A stretch of DNA of 64,000 nucleotides from Epiperipatus broadwayi (Eukaryota > Onychophora > Udeonychophora > Euonychophora > Peripatidae): the NCBI GenBank assembly GCA_028023455.1, contig JAQFVV010006294.1:4059001-4123000 (forward strand). Reading direction: 5' to 3'. This document shows positions 12,557-25,738 of this stretch, one piece after another (the first letter of the stretch is position 1; each line of letters opens with the position of its first letter). The position numbers and the translations under genes are program-made. Below the pieces are notes generated by a model. It was given only the letters and a program-made list of their open reading frames with translations, was not told the origin of the DNA and made no database searches.

Positions 12557-13915
12557 TATAAAAGAAGAGACATTTTAAAATGCATTGATAATAAAATCAA
12601 TCAAAACAATTACTGTTTGAAAACTTTTTTTGTTAAGAAAACAACAAAACTAATCATCAAAGAGTAAAACTTATCAAAAAACAAATGAACTTTATATACT
12701 TTCAATATTGAATCAAATATGAAAATATATTATTGCAACAAATTCATGCACATACACATATGTAAAATTTTAAACATTTATAGTATTTTTTTATATACAA
12801 CTGAAAAGTTTAATCATGTATTTATTATTTTATATGACAATTATAATATGTCAATTGTACAGCATATTCATGTATGCGCATATAGATCAATGCTTGTCAA
12901 GTATAACACGTAAAACTTAATCATTTTTTTTTGTCATTATTGAATATCAATTGAAATATATTAAGTGTATGTTATAAACCGCTCATCTCTGCACATGTAT
13001 ATGTAAACCATCATATAGTAATTTAAATTTTGTATATTAATCAGTAAATTACAATGTGATAATTTATTATTATTATATGTTAATCAAAAATTGTAGAGTC
13101 ATATTCTAAGACCTTAATATCATTTTTTTTATTCTTATTAATAAGCTTATTCAATCGTAAAAAAAAGTTATAGAATATTATGTAAATCGTCTCTTGGTCA
13201 CCATAACAGTAATAGAGCTTGTGTTTTCTGAGCTAGATTCGAGTATAACGGATGAATATATGAATGGTGATGTGTATTTAGTGCTTTTGGGCATTTCAGA
13301 GATGATCAATCACCATCCTGATTGGCACAAAAGAGAATACTCTTTAAAGCCCATGCACTACCTTTTATTTTAGTTGTCTTATTAGAAGTTTATAGTTGGC
13401 CAGTACAAGTAGTCTGAACATTGATGATGATCAGCATGTTTTTGTGTCCCAGCATTATTTAGATTTTCTGGTTATCTGTTCTAATGGATTAGCACTTAAG
13501 TGGTGTATCCAAGTCATGTTTAAATAATTTCCAAAGCTGGCAAAGGCTCAATAGTCAGCCTGGTCCACAGAAGACCCATTTCCAATCCAGTCACAAGATT
13601 GACTTGATTTATTGTACTGATTTATTTTAATTGTTGATCATTCATAATGATGAATGGTTTATTTTGAGTATTACTTATAATTACATTTACTTTATAATGC
13701 TGGTTGATGGTTAATTATGCTTTTAATTGCTCTTCTGATCTCTCACAGTTCTCATCTCTCATGCTCTTTGAATATATAAAATTATATATATATATATTGG
13801 ATGTTAAATATTATTTTAACATTTATTTAATAACATCATTAACATTTTATATTTTGAACTGGAGTTGATGATTTGCCATCACACCAGGGAATTATTACCA
13901 CCCCATCCCACTATA
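12557..13915. other. Intergenic; unclassified less AT-rich block at 13190-13620
   Basis: 12557-13190 is plain AT-rich DNA. 13190-13620 has more balanced composition (for example 'cagcctggtccacagaagac') but is broken by stops in all frames and has no visible partner. It may be an old mobile-element fragment. Confidence 0.4.
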
Positions 13916-13919
13916 ATAT

Positions 13920-16060
13920 ATATATTGCATTAAATGTATTTTATTTTCTCAAATATTGATTCAATAAAATTGCACAAAGTCGTATTTATAAATAATAAAA
14001 AATATTTAAATACTGGTATACTTTATATCCTTGGAGTTTAGATATAATTATAGGAGATCCTAATCCAGACTTTCAAGCTCCCTTCAGCTATCCAATCTAT
14101 CTCATACAACTGATACACATGACCACACACGTGAAAAAGATAAATGATCTCCAATATACGTTTTTCATACTGAACCAGAACCCATCAGTTGGTCCATATC
14201 ATCATCTCCCACACACATATATAATCAGTTCCCAGTTTATATTAAGATAGCAAATCTTCAAACTTTAATGGACAGGCTTCAATCTACTCCACCATCCAAT
14301 TCATCAGCCTTTCATACCATTGAAAATCTATGGAATACCCAAATCCCTTGATACCAATATTATCATCATGCCATGTTGGCTTTAAATCATTCTGGCCCTA
14401 GAGTATAGGGATTTGGGTATTCCATCATCAGATTTTCAATGGTATGGAAGGCTGATGAGTTATATGTTGAAAAGTGATGCACATTTCTTATTTCATAATT
14501 ATTTAAGGCTTAGATTTTATATTCTAGTTGTATTTGATTATTATTGCATTATCAGTTTTATATATCAATATAGTATTTAGTGAGTTCAAACCCTGTTCTC
14601 CCGAGATTAAGGATGTTTGTGAATGACCATGTTTGTTCAAGGTAAGCTGTTATCACTGCCTTGAGCATAGCTTTCTCACAATTATAGGTAACAGGTATTT
14701 TAATAATGTACCAGATCAAGGGTGTATCTCCAGCCCCATTGTTAATATATTTTGCAAGAGATATTTTATGGTATAATCGTAGTAGTGATAGGAGCATGCC
14801 TGTTATTTATGTGTAGTGCCAGAATCCTAACATATCTTACAGCCCTTACATAGTAGAAACACCCCGGGTTCATGCCATCATAATGTGTTGCTTTGTGGTC
14901 TTATTTTCTTAATGGGTATGTATTTTGTAGCCATATCTTTGTGTAAGAATTTGTTCATTTAATAGTTGGTCATTATGTAATTCCTATTGAAGTGTATTAC
15001 CTACTTCAAGATACTTTTTAATTTTAAGTGAATTGATATATAATGCCTTGGCTGAGCTTTGCTCACCATAATTTATAAGACCAATAACCATTCAAAATTT
15101 AAATTAATACTAAAAGCCTAAATAAGCAGTGCACATTATAACCGATGCATAACGGAAGCAAGTCACCACTGGAATGGTAAGATTAATGGTTTATTACTCA
15201 TGTTGGGACATAGAAAGCATTGAGTGTATGTAAATGCATTAGTGTGACCTCTAAAACAATTAGTTAGTTTAGAGTTAGAAAGTTAAGGTATCAAATGAAT
15301 AGACAAGCCATAATTTAAAAGAGTAACTAAAAGTTGTAAGTTTAAACCTAAGTGGTTAGTTAGATCGGTGTGACTGTTAAAAATTAATGAAACAATGTGT
15401 AATATTTGGTTTGTAAAGTCAATAGCATCAAGAGGCATATATTTCTTTTGATAACTAAAATCAATTAAAAGTTACTTTATAATTTGCTGATTTTAAGGGC
15501 TGTGTTTGATTCATGTGATTTTTATTTACAAGTACATGATAGCCAAATCAGTCCATTTCCATTTGTAGTAGTTACAATTTGGCAGGCTTGATTTAAGAAA
15601 CCATTTAATTTAAGAAGTTATATCTAGATATTTTACATTAAAATTATTTAGAAGTTAATAAATTGCTTGCGTTTATAAATTCATAAATCTACGACTCCAT
15701 CAAATCGGTCCAGCAGCTGTTCTGTTAAAGTTACAATTTGGCGTCCTGTTATATGCTCTTTCTCTCCATTTCTCGGTTACAATATAAACTGAGTGTTGAT
15801 TATATATGTGCTGGAGATGATGATCTGAACCAAGTGATGAGTGTTGGTTCAGCATGAAATACGTATATTGGAGGACACTTATCTTTTTCTCGTGTGTATT
15901 GATTGTATGAGATAGATTGGATAACTGAAGGGAGTTTTAAAATCTGGGTTTGGATCCCCTATAATGAATAAGTAATTATTTATACATTATAAATAATAAT
16001 TTGTATTTTATGCATATCAATATTTGAGTAAACAAAATAAAATACATATAATGCAATAAA
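13920..16060. mobile_element. 2.1-kb element with ~0.3-kb terminal inverted repeats
   Basis: The left arm (about 13920-14249) and right arm (about 15778-16060) are diverged inverted copies. For example, 'gatgatctgaacca' and 'cttatctttttc' on the right match inverted partners on the left. The interior holds a second hairpin (14301-14458) and a minus-strand 79-codon frame (14797-14558) of unknown affinity that starts MLLSLLRLYHKISLAKY. It also has two 'gttacaatttggc' motifs (15570, 15730). The long TIRs suggest a fold-back-like DNA transposon; no known transposase was recognised. Confidence 0.65.
14301..14458. repeat. Nested hairpin inside the 2.1-kb TIR element
   Basis: The left arm 14301-14350 (tcatcagcctttcatacc…) and right arm 14405-14458 pair over about 50 bp with one small indel. 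They flank a 54-bp loop. It is a separate inverted repeat from the outer termini and may be a nested insertion. Confidence 0.8.
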
Positions 16061-16064
16061 TTAT

Positions 16065-18015
16065 ATTTTATTTTCTTGAATGCTTTTTTTAGCGAATTCT
16101 CATTTAAAATAAATAATTTTTTTAATGGAAAGAATAATTCTAGACTTGATTTATATATCTGCAAATATATATATTTTAAATATCTAAGTAATTTTTAAAT
16201 TTTGTACTCCCATGCCCGCATGAAAACGTTGCTCCAGGTTCCGGTTTCTTTAGACTGGCTCTGATAATCATCCTGGTGTAATAAAATCTAAGATTGTTTA
16301 TAATCATAATTGTCAAATCCATGATTCCATGAATGGATTTTTTTTTTATTTGCATTCACAAACACTAGTTCAAAGAAACTATTTCAAAACTGAAAGAAAT
16401 TTTTTCAGTTTTCTAGAAATGATTTAAGTTAATGAAGCATGTTTTATTGTTAAAATTTTTAAAAAAAATAATTGAATGTGGCATTGTTTAACTATTCCAT
16501 ATCATATTAGAATCAAAACGACTAACAAAAAAAAAAAATCCAAAACCTTAAACAAATGTTTTAAAAAAATTATTCAGATAGAAAGTCGTGCAAGAATTGT
16601 GTACAAAAATACTATTACAATATATAACTTCATTAGTTATAACTGGGAAATCCTTAGCAAAATACATCTTTCTCTATTAATGCCAACAAAAGTGCAGTTT
16701 GAACCAGAACAATATCAAAGGAAATTTTGCAGTAGGTGATAGTATATGGAGTGCAGGAAAAGTTAAATGTAATAAGACTTGTTGAAGCTAATTTATTCAG
16801 ATGTTTGTAGTAGAGATGATAAATACTGAAAACTTAAAAACCATGACTATTAATTAAGTTTATGAAACAGACATACGTAGAAGATTAGAAAATATATTAG
16901 GAAAAATGGACTTTAAAAACAAAAAAATCTCTTAGAACACTAACAAATTGGAGAACAATATTTACTAGAGAAGAAATATGTCAGAACAAAATACAAATGA
17001 AAAATGAATCAATAAAAACAAACAATATCATTATATCAACTAGATCTTTCTATAGAAACAAATAGTGAAATATACAGGGGAAACACAATACTTAAAATTT
17101 TGACTTCAATTGAAAAATAAAGAAATATCTAAGTCTCTGAAGGATAGGAAGGTATTACTGTATGTTACAGCAGAAATATTAAAAATAATGTAATATATAA
17201 GTTCTATATGAAAAATATTTAATGTTATCTGTTAAATGATAATATACAAAGGAATGTAATAATTAAAATGACTATAATAAACATAAGATTATAAGATAGA
17301 AATCATAAAACGTTAAACATATTAATCTGATAAAAATTTAATACTCCAGTGCCAAAATTAAATGATAGAGCTACAAAATATTTAGAATAAGTATATTATT
17401 GGAATATTTAAAATTAACCATCAGTTCTCTGTATTATCTGATTATCCAAAGATTCAAAATTCATACAAATCACCCAAGTCTTATTTTTATGCTAGAGTCT
17501 GATTATCCAAAGATTCAAAATTCATACTAGATATTTATACAAATGACCCCAATCTTATTTTTATGCTGGAGTTAATAAAATTTGATAATATATCATAGGT
17601 ATATCTAATTTATACTATATTATAGTTTTATTACTCTATAAATAGTTATTTATTAAATTACTGTTAGAAATTTTTTTTTTTTGTTTAAACAAACTAATAA
17701 TTCCTAAAGTATGACTGTTTGTGTACACACTTGGTCATTGGATACAGCACATGTAGTTTTTGCATATCACATCTGTGTTTTTTGTATTATATAATTTTAT
17801 ATCTAAATCAACAGTAATATAAAATTTTATTATGGAATAATTGAAAATAGTATTGTTCTTGATTTTTAAATATTTTTTAGTCATTTAGCTTAGCCGAGAT
17901 AATGCCGGAAAATTCGAGGTTTCTTGATGAAACCCAAGTGAGATTAAAAAGTTCAATTGAACAAAATTTTCTCGGCCTATAACTTTGGTGCATGAATGTC
18001 ACAAGAGATCCCAAG
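16065..18015. other. Intergenic, no gene seen
   Basis: Apart from the 17.43-17.58 kb duplication this is AT-rich DNA. The 87-codon frame at 16476-16739 is Lys/Ile/Asn-rich and opens into stop-filled sequence. It could be a very old LINE remnant, but no motif supports that. Confidence 0.35.
17430..17576 (+). repeat. Tandem duplication with a 22-bp insertion
   Basis: 'tctgattatccaaagattca…tcttatttttatgct.gagt' occurs twice. The second unit has extra bases 'tagatatttatac' within it. Confidence 0.9.
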
Positions 18016-18017
18016 TA

Positions 18018-18400
18018 AATGTATTTATATATTGGACTATTTCCATCATCTAATATGAGTGTTGAATGTCTTTAGAAAAATTTAACTTTACTGAAATATG
18101 CCAAATACATTCTACTGTTAGTAATAACATAGTTAGTATATGCATAACATTTCGACAGGTATTATTCTCCCCAAAGGGGGAGAATAATTTAAATAAAGTT
18201 AAATTTTTCTAGACATCCAATACTCATATTAGATTATGAAACTTTGGGGCGAGTAATACCTCTGAAACGTTGTGCATATACTAACCTGTGTGCTATTACT
18301 AACAGTTGAATGTATTTGCATATTTAAATAAAGTTAAATTTTTCTAAAGATATTCAATACTCATCTTAGATTATGAAAATAATCCAACATATAAATACAA
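18018..18400. repeat. Fold-back MITE family, complex copy
   Basis: The left arm (gtatttatatattggac…) and right arm (…gttgtattt on the opposite strand) are inverted copies over about 150 bp. A third inverted copy of the 'tgagt.ttgaatgtctttaga' block is nested at about 18195-18235, next to the hairpin 'attctccccaaagggggagaat' (18166-18187). Related copies occur at 37305-37445 and 38898-39070. Confidence 0.85.
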
Positions 18401-21040
18401 CTAAAACACCATCATCACAAACTTTTAGGAAAATCCCAATTCACTAACAATTTATTAATATTTTTATAAAATATCAAATCATAATCTCTTTTTTCTTTTT
18501 TTTTAGATATGGTTGGCAGATTGGCTTTCAGAGAATAACCCTAACAAACCAAAAATAATTGAACCCAATTAAGTTACCTACATATAAAAATGGAGAAGTG
18601 ACTGCTTATGATTAACATAAACAAGACTCAACATTATGTTATCATATTAAAAATGTAGATGGTCAACTATAGGTTATTTATAACATTTTGTTTTAAAACT
18701 ACTACAAGAATCATTTCTAATAAAACTTCTGGGATACAAAAATCTATTTGCTAAGTAATATTTATTAAATATAACTTCCAAATGTCTTAAGCAGTTTAAT
18801 CCAATGATGATATTAGTGAACTCTAGAGCAAAATGTTCTTGAATAGTTTTACAAGAGAAAATTTATCAGTTGAATATAATTTGCATCTAGTCTATTACTT
18901 TTATTTTAAATAAGGAACTTTATATTAAATGTAAAAATTATTAGTACTAAAATGATAAATTTAAATAAAATACAGAGAAAATAAATATGTTAAATATACT
19001 TAGAAAAAAAGATTAAAATGGTTGCAGTTTATGTAATATGGAAGTAAAATTAATTTCAACAATAGACAAAAATATGAAGCTTATGGAATCAATATATGTA
19101 AAAAAATGTACTCATAGGGAGCTAAACCTAATAACATAATGATTGTATGTAGAGTCTGTTAATACATTTTAGCTTTTTGATAGTAACTATTGTTAAAATA
19201 TAACTATAAAAAAAATCATATACTAATCCATTCCTTTTAAAGCCAACTATTTTTTTTTTACCACAGTATTTCTTTATAAAAAAAAGCATCATAAGGAAAT
19301 AGGTCTGATTTAAAAAAATGTTTAGAAAGGCAGAGTATTTTGGTATTGTGGAATATCACAATTTAAAATAAAGCAGAATTAAAGAAATAGAAAGTGTTGT
19401 GAAGCTATATATATATTTTTTGCAATTTTATGACTCTAAAAATTGTAATATTTTTTTTTATATCTGATTTGTTAGTTTATTTCAAAATAACTTCACTGCA
19501 AATGCATGAATGACTTTTATTTAAATAATAGCATTTCATTCAGTTATTTAAAAAATAAGTTATGTTCACAGGCAAGATTACATCTACCATACCAAATCAA
19601 AGGTTCTATTCAACTTTAAGCACAACAAATTCAGTTTTTGCATTTAAAACAAGTTACTCCTTCTGTGCATTATAATTTTAACTGTTATCCTCATTTCTTA
19701 TATTTTATTTGTTATTGATACAGTATATTAGTTATTAAATAAAAGATGATGAGATTGAAGTTATACTAAGCTTTGTTCAACATGTGAAATGTTGATGAAA
19801 ATAAACTTTCAATGAATAATGCATTATATGAGTCATCTTGAAGATTATAATTTGAAGCATAAGTTTGCACAAAATTTTTTTCAGTAATTAATATTTTAAA
19901 ATTTTAAGAAATGTAAAATTCAGAAACCTGACATCAATAATCTTTTCACTTATGTTTATTTATAAAATCACAATCCCAAGATTGTTATAAATGTAGCAAT
20001 CTGCAAATATCTAATTACTATATTCAATATTGATTTTTTTAAAACACTACAATACTGCACTAGTAAAATTCATTGATTATTAAATAGTTAACATCTAATA
20101 TTAGCATGAAGTAAATTATATTTCATAAGTTTTAATAAGATTTTAAAAATGTGTGTAAAGTGAATGATTTAATACATTCATGCTCTGGTACTCGTGAGGA
20201 AGACTTATTATCTTCTAAATAGAATTAAAGTCAAGATTATTATACACATGATTTGCCATCTGCAAATGTATATAATCACTACATTCAATATTAATCCTGA
20301 TTATATATATATTAGAATTTTGCAAATAGTTGATGTGGAATGTTTTGAATTATAAAATCTGATATGTACATAAAGTTTAATAGTTAAATTGTACTTTTCT
20401 TGTATTTGAGTAAATAATAAATCATGAAATTGTTCTTGCTTATAATTTTTAATGTCTGCCTGATCTATGATTTTTTCATACAAGTCATTTTGGTTTTCCA
20501 GCCATTATCGTTCTGAAAATAAATGGATCAGATTTCATTGTAATTAAATTGTTATACTCAGATTTTACAATTTACATAATATATGTATATTTACAAAAAA
20601 TAATAATATAATTATTTTTAATTTTCATTAGATAAATTGAATAAATTGTTATAAAAACAAATATTTTTTTAAATTAATGTTTTTTTTTTGTTTGTTTTTT
20701 TTAGCTAAGTAATGTTGTAATTTATCATTTTTAATAAAAAGTTATGTTCATCTATACTTTTATGACTGAGATACTCATATATATTATTTCTTAAGAACTT
20801 TTTGGCTTAACTGTATTTTGGCCACCTTCTTAAACTTTTACATCATATGGTGTTATCAAGACTATCCTGAAAACCGATTAACTCTTTCCATTTGTGTTGA
20901 AAATGTTATAGACAAAATTAGTATTAAGAAACTAAAAAAGAAATTTAAAAAAAAAAAAAGACTAAAGTAACTTTTAGCTTACCCATTATTATATGCTGCA
21001 ATGGTAAATTCAACTCTTGGAGAATATAATTTTTCCAATA
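18400..21040. other. Intergenic, no gene seen
   Basis: Very AT-rich sequence. The longest frames are low-complexity. No repeat structure beyond homopolymer runs. Confidence 0.45.
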
Positions 21041-21044
21041 TATA

Positions 21045-21178
21045 TATATTTGATTGAATACAAGTACTTGGACTTTAGATGTAAGGGTCATTTATCTTTT
21101 TCATGTGTGGTTACATGAATCGATTGTAAGAGATATAGCAAATAGCTGATGGGAGCTTGAAAGTCTGTGTTAAACCAC
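21045..21178 (+). repeat. Partial copy of the right arm of the 13.9-16.1 kb element
   Basis: The stretch 'catttatctttttcatgtgtgg…gattgtaagagatata…agctgatgggagcttgaaagtctg' matches 15870-15955 in order with scattered differences. It begins at a (TA)n tract and ends close to the 21.2 kb fold-back. It shows the element is a multi-copy family. Confidence 0.7.
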
Positions 21179-21232
21179 TAAACATCACATGATCACTATC
21201 TTATTACTAGCACATAATTGTTATTAAACAAT

Positions 21233-21952
21233 TCAAAACAAAGCAAAACTTTCCATACAGTAGTGCCATCTTGTGCCAACAAGAGCAATCAATGAATGCC
21301 AGAAGGCTTGTGCATAAAATCCCTATCTAGTGCCTACTCATCCAATATCCCCAGACTAGTTTCTGGCTTGTAGCCATCATCAGTGAGGAGCTTTGGATCT
21401 GAGAGCACTGCACCTAGATCTTAGGATCTAATGCAACCCTCTAGCAGCCACCTTTTAACTCTACTTAACTCCAAAACTATGAGAATGAAATTGAAAACAC
21501 AATAATATTTTCAATCAAAACTCAATAGTTATATAGTCATATGGGTCTGAATTCAATTCAGCACCCATACATTTTGGTGATTTTGGTTGTTAGAGAGCCA
21601 AAGTCACCAAAATGTATGGGTGCTGAATTGAGTTCAGACCCATATGACTATATAAGCTACTGAGCTTGGATTAAAAATATTATTGGGTTTTCAATTTCAT
21701 TCTCATAGTTTTGTAGTTAAGTAGAGTTAAAAGGTGACTGCTAGAGGGTTGCATTAGATCCTAAGATCTAGGTGCAGTCCTCTCAGACCCAAGGCTGCTC
21801 ACTGATGATGGCCACAAACCAGAAACTAGTCTGGGGATATTGGATGAGTAGGCACTAGATAGGGATTTTATGCACAAGCCTTCTGGCATCCATTGATTGC
21901 TCTTGTTAGCTTAAGATGGCACTACTGTATGGAGAGTTTTGCTTTGGTTTGA
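21233..21952. repeat. Long palindrome (inverted dimer), ~355-bp arms, 9-bp loop
   Basis: Arms 21233-21588 and 21598-21952 are inverted copies, identical for long stretches, around a 9-bp spacer. There is no coding potential. The same unit occurs once, in single-arm form, at 47588-47943. The box 'acatcacatgatcac' (21182-21196) just outside matches the 50-bp direct repeats around the single-arm copy. Confidence 0.93.
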
Positions 21953-21954
21953 AA

Positions 21955-23030
21955 AGTCTATGTTGTGTACATTTATCTTATTCTTACAATATGTATTTAT
22001 AACAACCATAAATTATAATTTAGTAAAATCTATTAGCTTTAAACTACTTTGTTTTATGATGAATATATTACTATTAATATAGTAACACAGAAAGGTTTTT
22101 AATTAATTAAAATTGCTTTAATTTATATTGAAAGCTAACTGTAGAGAAAAAGAATAAATACCAGATAAAGTATCTTGATATATCTTTTAGCCATATTCTC
22201 TGCATTACTACAAATGAAATGTTACAGCCAATCCATTGATATCAATTGAAAGCAATAACGCTTTTAATAAACATTGAAGGTAACCAAAATTTGGCTACTA
22301 ATAATGACCAAAAGATGAAACAAATTCAACAATGCTGCACATAACAGAGACAGTGCTTATTACATCAATCTATCTATAATGAGTGAAGCAATTCAGTGAT
22401 GTTCAAAGTAGATATACAGTTCTTATAGGCTTGATGTCTATTACAAATTTAAATGATTTCAACAGTAAACTGAATTAGTACTTTGTGGCAACTGCAAATT
22501 TAATTGGGAAGAGTTTTAATAAGATTCAAAAAATTATAAACAGTACTAAATGTCTGATGAAAAAATGAACGAAAGGGCAAATGTTCAATTTCCAAATGAG
22601 AGTATAATGAACAAGTTCTAAATACACGCAACATATACTTTAGACGTAAGAGAATCTAGAATGACAAAATAGCAAAAAGTTGGAAATAATTAAAATTCTA
22701 GTTTCCTTAATGTAGGAAGTTGATGAGAAACGAGTGGATTCAATATAAGTAAATGAAATCTAATTGTAAGGCTTGCTGAGGTAAAATATACAATTTCCAA
22801 CAATAAAAAATGGTATAATACAGAAATTCAAATAATTAAATCTAGCGATGATTTAATAAAAATATTATTTCTGCTTGCAAAAACGTTAATAGAAAAAAAA
22901 TTATTCCCAACAACTTGAATAATAAAAAAGATGTTAAAAAACTGGAAGTCCATTTATTTATTTTAATCATTTTCTGTAAAAAAAATATATATACAAAAAT
23001 TGATGCAAACAGAAATCTTTATTTTATATT
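21955..23030. other. Intergenic, possibly more RTE debris
   Basis: 22450-22950 reads as short Lys/Asn-rich frames leading into the 23.0 kb RTE relic on the same strand. It may be the eroded linker and endonuclease part, but no diagnostic motif survives. Confidence 0.35.
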
Positions 23031-23770
23031 AGATTTATTTACAAGGAGCAAATAAAATTATTCGAAGATATAATGAATATGAATTTCCAGTGTGTTTAGC
23101 TTTCATAAATTATGAAGAGGATTTTTGATTATATATATATATCAGGTGTGATTAGTGCTAAAAAAATCACCAAGGTATTAAAATTATTAAAAAAGCTTAC
23201 AAAAAAAAAAAAATAAAGACAAATTATTTTCAACAATTATAGAAATTCTTAGATATGGAAGATATTAGATCTCAAGGTAAACGAAGATTATTAAGACCAT
23301 TTTAAAGTGATAGATATTTTTAACAACAAAAACTGATAATTTTATAATAAATGACGAAAAAAGTGTGCCATTCATCAATTGAAATGTAAAAAATAAATAG
23401 AATTAGAATAACATTGCAATATTTTAAAATCAAATGGCTTTTAATAATGGAATCTTAATCATTAACTTATGGCTGTAAAATGTAAATCTGAATTTTAAAA
23501 TGAAACAAATTTGAATTGATGCATTAAATGGTATGAATTGAAATATGCAAAAAATGATGAAGAGGACTAGCAAAATAAATTTGAGAACTTTGTGGGAAGT
23601 GGTCAGAGTACGTGGCAAGAACAAATATGATCAATAACTTAGGGCAATTCTCAAATAATAAAAAATAGTGCAATGGAAAATAATGAAGGGAATGGTGAAA
23701 TAAAATAAAACATTGTATTGTTATGAAAAAAGCTTGCAACAGAATTTTGTGAAATATTGTAAAGACCCTT
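23030..23770 (+). mobile_element. RTE-like retrotransposon relic, heavily degraded
   Basis: Remnant codons parallel the 3.2-4.6 kb copy. NEYEFPVC plus a YE..F stretch (23070-23130) corresponds to the region around motif A, a YGC box lies near 23465-23480, and KWSEYVART (about 23594-23620) corresponds to the KWxGHVART block near the LINE C-terminus. Many stops and frameshifts occur, and a (TA)n tract replaces coding sequence near 23130-23145. The identification rests on motif order only. Confidence 0.6.
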
Positions 23771-23774
23771 CATA

Positions 23775-25695
23775 AACTCAAAATTTGTAATTAGTAGGCA
23801 TTCTTAAAAATAAGAATTATATCAAATGCTGATTTGTTAAAATATGCTACTAATATCTCACACTAATCTTATCCTAATGTTTGCTTATTGGCAAGATATT
23901 AAAAAAATTGAAATTTATTTTCTCTGTGATGATCAAGTCAGTCAAGTACAGTTTAATGTGAAAATACATGCCCATATATATATACACACAACATGCATTT
24001 TAATACGAGCACATAAAAAAAATATTATAGCATGATCTTTGATCTCTAAATATCTCTCAGATAAAAATAATACACTGACTTACTTCTTTATTATTCAGTA
24101 TACACATATCTCTTGAAATTCAAGATATATATATATATATGCATTCAAATAAATTCTAACAAACAATATGCCCATAATTTTTTTTAATTTAAAAAAAAAA
24201 TCTTTATCTTGGCTTGGTTCATACAATAATTGTACATTCTGCATTCCCTGCTCATCTAACGTTGCTAAATAGCTAGAACAATCTTCGTGGATCACTTCAA
24301 TTATCACTGTAGTTCAGATGAAAAACTTATTCTCTTTTGCATTCCATTAATGCAATCATTTAGAATGTAGAAAATAGAGTCAGGTTTGATTATCTTCATT
24401 CAGCACCCAATCCTTTTATTCTGTCATTTGTATGAAATCTTTGATTTAATAATTTTTCATTTAAATTTTCAAGAAAGAAAATATATTCACACCAGGAAAT
24501 TTATACAAAGTAATATACAACTGCACTAGCTTAAATGCATTTAATTTGAGTTATAAACCTTAGCATGTTTTAACTAACTATTAACTAGATAGGATAAAAT
24601 AGTCATTAGATAGCTATTGCAAATCATTACTAGTCATAATCAATACTTATCATCTAACATCCATTAACTGATACTTTTGTTGAATTGATTAAAATAGATT
24701 TTTTTCCTCTTTTATTATTACTTAAGATTCATGGATTGATTTTTAGAAATCTGGTTTCTGTTAACTGAATAAAATTGTGCTTGAACTAATGATTGAATGC
24801 TGAAATGTCTTCCTAATCAAGTAACCACATATCTAATAATACAATAAACTAAATAAATAGCTTTATTGCTGAAGAAGCACCAGAAATGACAGGGCTAAGT
24901 TGAGTCCAGTGGATCTTAAACTACAGAATCTACCAAGTTAGCACTGAATCAAATCATGTAGGGCAATAATATATGACTGATTTTTTTTCAAATTATTGCC
25001 AATGAAAATCTAGTTCATATATGTATTTCTATATAAAATATTAAATGATAAACTATTATGCACAAATTTTTAATGTCTCAAACATCCATGTCAAAATGAA
25101 AACAGAGCTAAGTTGACAAACTGTTAGACTCATTTATAATGTTTGCTTACATCAGTAAATATATATATATAGATAAAGTTAATCATTTTAAAAATAAGTT
25201 AAGATTGTACAGACAAAAGTAGTTTTAAAACTGATATAATAATTTTTATTCACTTTTTATACAAAAAAATAAAATTAATGACACTACATATTTTAGGAAA
25301 ATAAAATTATCACTAGAAACAACATGCACACACACACAAAACTGCCAATTTAAGTTAATCAATATTTAATAATAAAAAATATATAAAATAAAAGAAATAA
25401 TTTTTCAAAAAAATTTGTTACAACTTCAGCTAAAATGCCGGATTTTAACTGAAAATTTTTTATAGGTTTCTATAAGAAACCTTAAAAAGTTTTTGATGCA
25501 TTCAACCATTAATAAAAGACATGAAAGATGTCTGATAGTATTTAAAATTTTTGTCAAATTTCAATAAAATGATAATGGCTGCTTCATATAAAACATTCTT
25601 TATCTTTTCTGATTCAAAATAATCAGCTTTATTTAGGCGAACTGCAACATGATTTTTTTTTATTTTAAAAAAACTGCTAAATTAACTCAGTGCTA
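23775..25695. other. Downstream flank of prosaposin, no supported gene
   Basis: Contains the presumed 3' UTR next to 25700 and AT-rich intergenic DNA. A minus-strand frame at 24307-24185 with protein-like composition is treated as a finding, not as a gene. Confidence 0.4.
25628..25633 (-). promoter_or_regulatory. Candidate polyadenylation signal of prosaposin
   Basis: AATAAA on the minus strand, about 67 nt after the stop codon, is the first clean hexamer. The surrounding DNA is so AT-rich that chance hexamers are common, and a longer 3' UTR is possible. Confidence 0.4.
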
Positions 25696-25699
25696 AATC

Positions 25700-25738
25700 T
25701 TAATTCTTCCATCCATGACGCCTACAATGTTCTTCAGC
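25700..25738 (-). CDS. PSAP: Prosaposin terminal coding exon
   Basis: Twelve codons and a TAA stop. AEEHC completes the saposin-A-type domain, and the tail RRHGWKN matches the basic, Trp-containing end usual in prosaposins. A long polypyrimidine tract (about 16 T on the minus strand) precedes the acceptor tag. The intron before it is about 8.9 kb. The exon is far too short for ORF detection and was found by searching for the missing last cysteine. Confidence 0.9.
   Translation of the reverse strand, partial: AEEHCRRHGWKN

Noticed and set aside
15560-15745. Motif 'gttacaatttggc' occurring twice, resembling an LTR end plus primer-binding site
   Set aside because: No matching LTR pair, polypurine tract or pol relic was found; it lies within the interior of the long-TIR element.
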